A stretch of DNA of 12,189 bases. It comes from an uncultured Gammaproteobacteria bacterium (GTDB lineage: Bacteria; Pseudomonadota; Gammaproteobacteria; GCA-2729495). The notes below the pieces were generated by a model that saw only the letters and a program-made list of their open reading frames with translations, did not search any database and had not been told where the DNA came from. Both the position numbers and the translations under genes were made by a program. Positions 8,901 to 12,189 of the stretch are shown here, in pieces. Every line of letters starts with the position of its first letter. Position 1 is the stretch's first letter. The DNA lies in NCBI GenBank assembly GCA_947258805.1, contig CAMYJV010000069.1:1-12189 (forward strand), written 5' to 3'.

Positions 8901-11805
8901 CGGACAATCCGGGCTATGGGGCTATGCCATATCGGGTGACCTGCCTATCGTCCTGTTGCGCATCGGTGACCTGGTGAATATCGAACTGGTGCGCCAGCTT
9001 ATTCAGGCCCATGCTTACTGGCGCCTGAAGGGATTGGCAGTCGACCTGGTGATCTGGAACGAGGATCGTGCCGGTTACCGGCAGGTGCTTCAGGACCAGA
9101 TCCTGGGGCTGGTCGCCGTTGGCCTGGAGGCCCAGGTGATAGACCGACCGGGCGGCATCTTCGTACGCTCGGCAGAGCAGATCTCCGAGGAAGACCGAAC
9201 GCTGTTCCAGACGGTCGCCCGCGTCATCCTCAGTGATAACCGGGGGACCCTGGCGGAACAGATCGATCGCGCCGGTCCGCCGCGCGTGCGTTTGCCGCGG
9301 CTGGTTCCCGACAAGCCCCGCCAGGCAGATGTGCCCGCCGACTTCGAACCGCCACCGCGAAATCTGATCCTGTTCAATGGCGTCGGCGGCTTCACCCCGG
9401 ACGGGCGTGAGTATGTCATCACCACAATGTCGGGCCAGACAACGCCCGCGCCCTGGGTGAACGTCCTGGCCAATGCCCAATTCGGCAGCGTCATCTCAGA
9501 GAGCGGCCAAGCCTACACCTGGGGCGAGAACGCCCACGAGTTCCGACTCACACCCTGGCACAACGACCCGGTATCCGATGCCAGTGGCGAGGCCTTTTAT
9601 CTGCGCGATGAGGAGAGCGGCCAGTTCTGGTCGCCCACGCCTTTACCCAGGCGCGGCGCGGCGCCATACGTCAGCCGACACGGCTTTGGTTACAGCGTGT
9701 TCGAACATGCCGAAGGTGGCATCCAATCGGAGTTGTGGGTCTATGTGGCTCAGGACGCGGCGGTCAAGTTTTCCGTACTCAAAGTGCGCAACTCGTCCGG
9801 TCGGCCGCGCCGGCTTTCCGCGACCGGCTATGTGGAATGGGTGCTCGGCGATCTGAGGCCGAAGTCGGCCATGCATGTGACCAGCGAAGTCGATCCCTAC
9901 AGCGGTGCGATCTATGCGCGCAACCGCTACAACACCGAGTTTCCCGACCGGGTCGCCTTCTTCGACGTGGATGAAACTAGCCGGACCGTTACCTGCGACC
10001 GCGCTGAATTCATTGGCCGCAACGGCAGCCTGGAACATCCGGCGGCGATGCTGCGTACCCACCTGTCAGGGCGCCTGGGCAGCGGACTCGACCCCTGTGC
10101 CGCGATCCAGGTGAGCTTTGATCTGGCGGACGGGCAGCAACGCGAGATCACCTTCCGGCTCGGCGTGGGCGGAATGCCGGGCGGCGACGATGCCCATCAG
10201 CTGGTGCATCGACTGCGTGGCGCCGATGCCGCGCGGCGGGCGCTGGAGGCGGTCTGGCATTACTGGAACCACACCCTCGGCGCAGTGCAGGTCGAGACGC
10301 CCGACCAGTCGCTGAATGTGCTGGCAAACGGCTGGCTGCTTTACCAGACTTTGGCCTGCCGGCTTTGGGCGCGCAGCGGCTACTACCAGTCGGGCGGCGC
10401 CTTCGGTTTCCGCGACCAGTTGCAGGACGCCATGGCGCTGGTGCACTGCGAGCCGCGCCTGCTGCGCGCCCACCTTCTGTTGTGCGCAGGCCGCCAGTTC
10501 CCGGAAGGGGATGTCCAGCACTGGTGGCATCCGCCCTCCGGCCGGGGTGTGCGCACGCGTTGTTCCGACGACTATCTGTGGCTGCCACTGGCAAGCTGTC
10601 GCTATGTGCTTAGCACTGGCGACACCGGTGTGCTGGATGAACCCCTAGCCTTCCTGGACGGGCGCCCGCTCGATCCAGAGGACGAGTCCTATTACGATCT
10701 GCCCGGTACCTCCGAGGCCACGGCGACTCTGTACCAGCACTGCGTGCAGGCCATCCGGCACGGCCTTGTGTTTGGCGAACATGGCCTGCCGCTGATCGGC
10801 TCCGGCGACTGGAACGACGGCATGAACCGGGTCGGCATCCAGGGCAAGGGAGAAAGCGTGTGGCTTGGCTTCTTCCTGTATCAGGTGTTGCGCCAGTTCG
10901 CAGTGCTTGCGCGCCGGCACGGCGATGAAGATTTCGCCGAATTCTGTGTGGTCGAAGGCAAGCGCCTGGGCCAAAGCCTGGAACAGCACGGCTGGGATGG
11001 CGCCTGGTATCGCCGCGCCTGGTTCGATGATGGCACACCGCTGGGTGCCGCGGGCAACAGCGAATGCCGGATCGACTCTATCTCACAAAGCTGGGCCGTG
11101 TTGTCCGGGGCTGGCGATGCCGATCGCGTACGCACGGCGATGGATGCGTTGGATAAACACCTGGTGCGCCGTGAGCATGCCCTCATCCAGTTGCTCGATC
11201 CCCCTTTCGACCAGTCGCCCATGGACCCCGGCTACATCAAGGGCTACGTGCCCGGCGTGCGCGAGAACGGCGGCCAGTACACCCATGGCGCCATCTGGGC
11301 GGCCATGGCGTTCGCGGCCCTGGGCGACAACAGGCGGGCCTGGGAACTGACAACCATGATCAACCCGGCCAACCATTCCAAATCACAGGAAGCAGGCGCC
11401 ACCTACAAGGTGGAACCCTATGTGATGGCGGCCGACGTCTACGCGGTCGCGCCTCACATCGGGCGCGGTGGCTGGACCTGGTATACGGGCTCGGCGGGTT
11501 GGATGTACCGCCTGATCCTCGAGTCGCTGCTCGGCCTGCAGCTGGAAACGGACAGTCTGCATATTGCCCCCTGTTTGCCGGCGCATTGGGAAGGGTTGAA
11601 AATCCACTACCGTTACCGAGAGACGGTCTATCATATCGCCATCGCGCAAACCCAAGCGGGCGAGGGGAAAAATTGCGGCGCGGTGAGCGTAACGGTCGAT
11701 GGGATCGAGCAGGACGGTCAGGTGATTCCCCTGGTTGACGATCATAGGGAACATGCGGTCGAGGTGGCAATGTGTGCGGACGTGGCCATAGACACGCAAG
11801 GTTGA
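2950..11805 (+). CDS. ndvB: Cyclic beta-1,2-glucan synthase (NdvB/ChvB/Cgs type), GT84-cyclisation-GH94
   Basis: This membrane enzyme builds a beta-1,2-glucan chain from UDP-glucose, cyclises it and trims it; its cyclic glucans serve osmoadaptation and host interaction. Counting from ATG 2950 (2951 aa, near the roughly 2830-2870 of rhizobial and Brucella enzymes): an N-terminal region to about 430; membrane segments about 435-458 and 467-496; a GT84 domain with LDTDTQLPRD (D655, D657), SHDLLEG (D769) and RRYRW (800-804, the [Q/R]xxRW motif); membrane segments about 847-887 and 990-1031; a glycoamylase-like region about 1049-1600, matching the cyclisation domain (GH189), with candidate acidic residues E1486 (WGMSESGYN) and E1556 (GFHEAIDY); a GH94-like module from about 1659; and a second from about 2137 with GAFGFRDQLQDAM, GDWNDGMNRVG (Asp near 2623) and ENGGQYTHGAIW, the phosphorylase motifs. 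No frameshift is seen. The start is uncertain: GTG 2914, ATG 2950 and ATG 2980 are in frame and none has a good ribosome binding site. No exporter gene is adjacent. Confidence 0.96.
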   Translation: MENILGSAWKMVKSNLFEHLSRIAKHLASPRLGARRAPGPSFNDEPPLRAELFSSDQMEQHGKRLASVHRLLPGQVPDHLLPRLTANAGVLTRTCDQLTKAVVARRRITPAAEWLLDNFYLVEEQIRTARRHLPKGYSRELPALSDGASAGLPRVYDIALETIAHGDGQVDPDSLSRFVAAYQTLAPLRLGELWAIPIMLRLALIENLRRVASRIAAGSTDRDLAVTWADKLTETARRDPKSLILVIADMARSHPPMTTPFVSELTRRLQGQGPALAFPLTWIEQRLAESGLSIEQLVGSGNREQAADQVSISNSIGSLRLLGTMDWREFVEGMSLVETTLGTDPGRAYAAMDFASRDRYRHVVEEVAKAGGMFEEAVASHAIELARTGAARHGADDRKAHVGYYLIDYGRAELESVAGVRLAAAAAVRRMVSRSPLLLYLGAITLITILLATGLLAEARMDGAADWALVPLGIIALLVTSQLAVALVNGLVTLLASPHPLPRMDFSTGIPVQSRTLVVVPSMLTGPSDVESLVEALEVRFLANRDTNLHFGLLTDFADAAEEALATDAPLLELAQGRIEALNAQYADGDNDVFYLFHRPRRWNSHDRIWMGYERKRGKLADLNRLLRESRRDGFSLVVGATEILAGVKYVITLDTDTQLPRDAARQFVATMAHPLNRPVYDAVLQRVRVGYGILQPRVSVSLPGSSQSRYARLHGGEPGIDPYTRAVSDVYQDAFQEGSFIGKGIYDVDAFEQSLKGRFPDNRILSHDLLEGCYARAGLLSDVQLYEEYPARYGADVKRRYRWIRGDWQLAGWLLPRAPGPGGRRVDNPLSALSRWKLFDNLRRSLVPAALTLLLLLGWTVFSSPWFWTLVVLGILLIPPLLATLPDVLRKPADMQLGQHFAAVASAAGQRAIQAVFFLVTLPHEAFYSMDAILRTLARLLVTQQRLLEWTPSDAQGRASVAGGRTPGATDVKGRHRSNDLAASFRDMGFAPMIAIGTAIFLLATNPAALIVAGPFLVLWLASPVITWWISLPLADREARLTTEQTRFLARIARKTWAFFDTFVGPEDHWLPPDNYQEDRDAALAHRTSPTNMGLALLANLSAHDFGYIPAGQLVERTAHTFETMAGLERHRGHFYNWYDTQTLQPLHPIYVSTVDSGNLAGHLLTLRPGLTALLDRPILEPRWLDGLHDTLEILVDEAGDTASTGLTEFRDILEAGRKVLPATLSAAQCLLDELARSAEVLAIDLGAGPESQAGWWAATLSRQCLAARDELSFLAPWAATAESYDHLEILPSIDSIPTLRALAGLDVALSTVLDDRTESDIAPAQAVRLAELRRQIELGSQRAQTRIMTIQGLALQAGEFADTEYGFLYDRQSRLLSIGYNVDERRRDASYYDLLASEARLSVFVAIAQGQLPQESWFALGRLLTSAGGQPILLSWSGSMFEYLMPQLVMPTYEHTLLDQTAKAAVARQIQYGQQRDVPWGMSESGYNTLDVHLNYQYRAFGVPGLGLKRGLVDDMVVAPYASALALMVTPEAACLNLQRLSAAGAEGQFGFHEAIDYTPARQRRGESHALLRSYMAHHQGMSLLALAWLLLDRPMQKRFASDPLLQATLLLLQERIPRSSALYVHSAEVSAIESGAHSPQIPIRVLSSPDTPVPEVQLLSNGRYHVMLTNAGGGYSRWNDLAVTRWREDGTRDPWGTFCYLRDISIEGESSAAWNTAYQPTLQRGEGYEAIFSEGRAEYRRRDGDYDTHTEIVVSPEDDIELRRVRITNRAAASRTIEVTSYAEVVLAPAAADALHPAFSNLFVQTEIVETHRAILCARRPRSRDEPVPWMFHLMSVHDAKVREFAYETDRERFIGRGRSAAAPRAMDAGVALSATQGSVLDPVAAIRSKITLEPDQSVSVDLVYGVGDSRDAVLGLIEKYRDQRLADRVFELAWTHAQVVLRQINATEADAQLYGRLANSVIFANAALRAETSVLMRNRRGQSGLWGYAISGDLPIVLLRIGDLVNIELVRQLIQAHAYWRLKGLAVDLVIWNEDRAGYRQVLQDQILGLVAVGLEAQVIDRPGGIFVRSAEQISEEDRTLFQTVARVILSDNRGTLAEQIDRAGPPRVRLPRLVPDKPRQADVPADFEPPPRNLILFNGVGGFTPDGREYVITTMSGQTTPAPWVNVLANAQFGSVISESGQAYTWGENAHEFRLTPWHNDPVSDASGEAFYLRDEESGQFWSPTPLPRRGAAPYVSRHGFGYSVFEHAEGGIQSELWVYVAQDAAVKFSVLKVRNSSGRPRRLSATGYVEWVLGDLRPKSAMHVTSEVDPYSGAIYARNRYNTEFPDRVAFFDVDETSRTVTCDRAEFIGRNGSLEHPAAMLRTHLSGRLGSGLDPCAAIQVSFDLADGQQREITFRLGVGGMPGGDDAHQLVHRLRGADAARRALEAVWHYWNHTLGAVQVETPDQSLNVLANGWLLYQTLACRLWARSGYYQSGGAFGFRDQLQDAMALVHCEPRLLRAHLLLCAGRQFPEGDVQHWWHPPSGRGVRTRCSDDYLWLPLASCRYVLSTGDTGVLDEPLAFLDGRPLDPEDESYYDLPGTSEATATLYQHCVQAIRHGLVFGEHGLPLIGSGDWNDGMNRVGIQGKGESVWLGFFLYQVLRQFAVLARRHGDEDFAEFCVVEGKRLGQSLEQHGWDGAWYRRAWFDDGTPLGAAGNSECRIDSISQSWAVLSGAGDADRVRTAMDALDKHLVRREHALIQLLDPPFDQSPMDPGYIKGYVPGVRENGGQYTHGAIWAAMAFAALGDNRRAWELTTMINPANHSKSQEAGATYKVEPYVMAADVYAVAPHIGRGGWTWYTGSAGWMYRLILESLLGLQLETDSLHIAPCLPAHWEGLKIHYRYRETVYHIAIAQTQAGEGKNCGAVSVTVDGIEQDGQVIPLVDDHREHAVEVAMCADVAIDTQG

Positions 11806-12189
11806 TTCCGCAACCATGAAAGGGTGCTTGCAGCGGCAGATAACAAGACTAGGATATTTCGATTAAGGCAAGTAGACATATCACGGTTGTCTAGAAACTC
11901 TAGCGGCCCCGTATGGCCTACCAAGGCGCTGATTCAAGGCGCTCCTGGCGCGTATGCTGCCATGGAATATCCACCCACCTTGGGTCGAACTCGGACCAAA
12001 TGACTCGCCGGGCTTCGGTCCGCAATGCAGCATGAAGCTGCCGGTTGCAGGGTGCTTGGCTAACGGCAGTTCTTGGCCGGGCGCTGCCTTTGGGGATGGG
12101 CGCCCGATAGCTGACCTTCGTCGGACCTCTATTGGTTCCAATGGCCGCTTTCTGGCATGACGCCGAACGCGTGCAACCGGCCACAACCG
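11806..12189. other. Downstream interval without a supportable gene
   Basis: No convincing gene lies in these 384 bases. A weak hairpin (GGTTG/CAACC, 11800-11815) overlaps the synthase stop codon but has no T-run, so no clear terminator is seen. Other elements are a small palindrome CTAGA-AAC-TCTAG (11891-11903) and a 9-bp direct repeat CAAGGCGCT at 11922-11930 and 11935-11943. Toward the end, a stretch around 12110-12160 (including AATGGCCGCTTTCTGGC) resembles a type of short intergenic repeat I recall from many proteobacterial genomes. Open frames on both strands here have no ribosome binding site and arginine/proline-rich composition, so I do not call them. Confidence 0.5.

Noticed and set aside
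7759..8907. 382-codon minus-strand frame inside the glucan synthase gene
   Set aside because: Long antisense frames are expected in GC-rich coding DNA; the sense strand carries conserved GH94-like sequence here.
11881..12186. Minus-strand frame of 101 codons at the window end
   Set aside because: Arg/Pro-rich, no ribosome binding site, no family, and overlapping open frames on both strands; typical of GC-rich noncoding DNA.

Overview
The window is GC-rich DNA, probably from a gammaproteobacterium; this rests only on base composition and on the type of proteins encoded, and I cannot name the genus. It holds one very large gene, three smaller genes (one cut by the window edge), and about 2 kb of gene-poor sequence carrying several inverted and direct repeats and the 3' end of a tRNA.

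Layout. Bases 1-606 encode the C-terminal part of an EAL-domain protein, a c-di-GMP phosphodiesterase module that appears catalytically complete in the visible part. Bases 607-1458 contain no gene I can support. They hold a short direct repeat (650-668), an isolated tRNA-Ser-like 3' end (705-732) that looks like the attachment-site scar of an integrated element, a 12-bp tandem repeat (843-867) and three hairpins. On the minus strand, 1459-1776 encodes a small acidic protein of unknown function with a good ribosome binding site. Bases 1777-2204 again show no convincing gene. A DUF1488 protein is encoded at 2360-2635 (+), possibly preceded by and translationally coupled to a 52-residue ORF (2205-2363).

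The main gene, about 2950-11805 (+), encodes a cyclic beta-1,2-glucan synthase (NdvB/ChvB/Cgs type) of about 2950 residues. It has a long N-terminal region, membrane segments around a GT84 glycosyltransferase domain, a glycoamylase-like middle region that corresponds to the cyclisation domain, and two GH94-related modules, of which the C-terminal one carries the phosphorylase motifs. Such enzymes make periplasmic cyclic glucans from UDP-glucose for osmoadaptation and host interaction. No exporter (NdvA/ChvA-type ABC transporter) or glucan-modifying gene is seen next to it. The last 384 bases carry no supportable gene.

Functionally, the genes do not form an obvious operon. The synthase seems to be a stand-alone transcription unit beside an apparent integration scar. 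I did not find a convincing new multi-gene system. The most unusual points are the tRNA scar with its nearby repeats, the unknown 105-residue protein, and the possible coupled ORF ahead of the DUF1488 gene.
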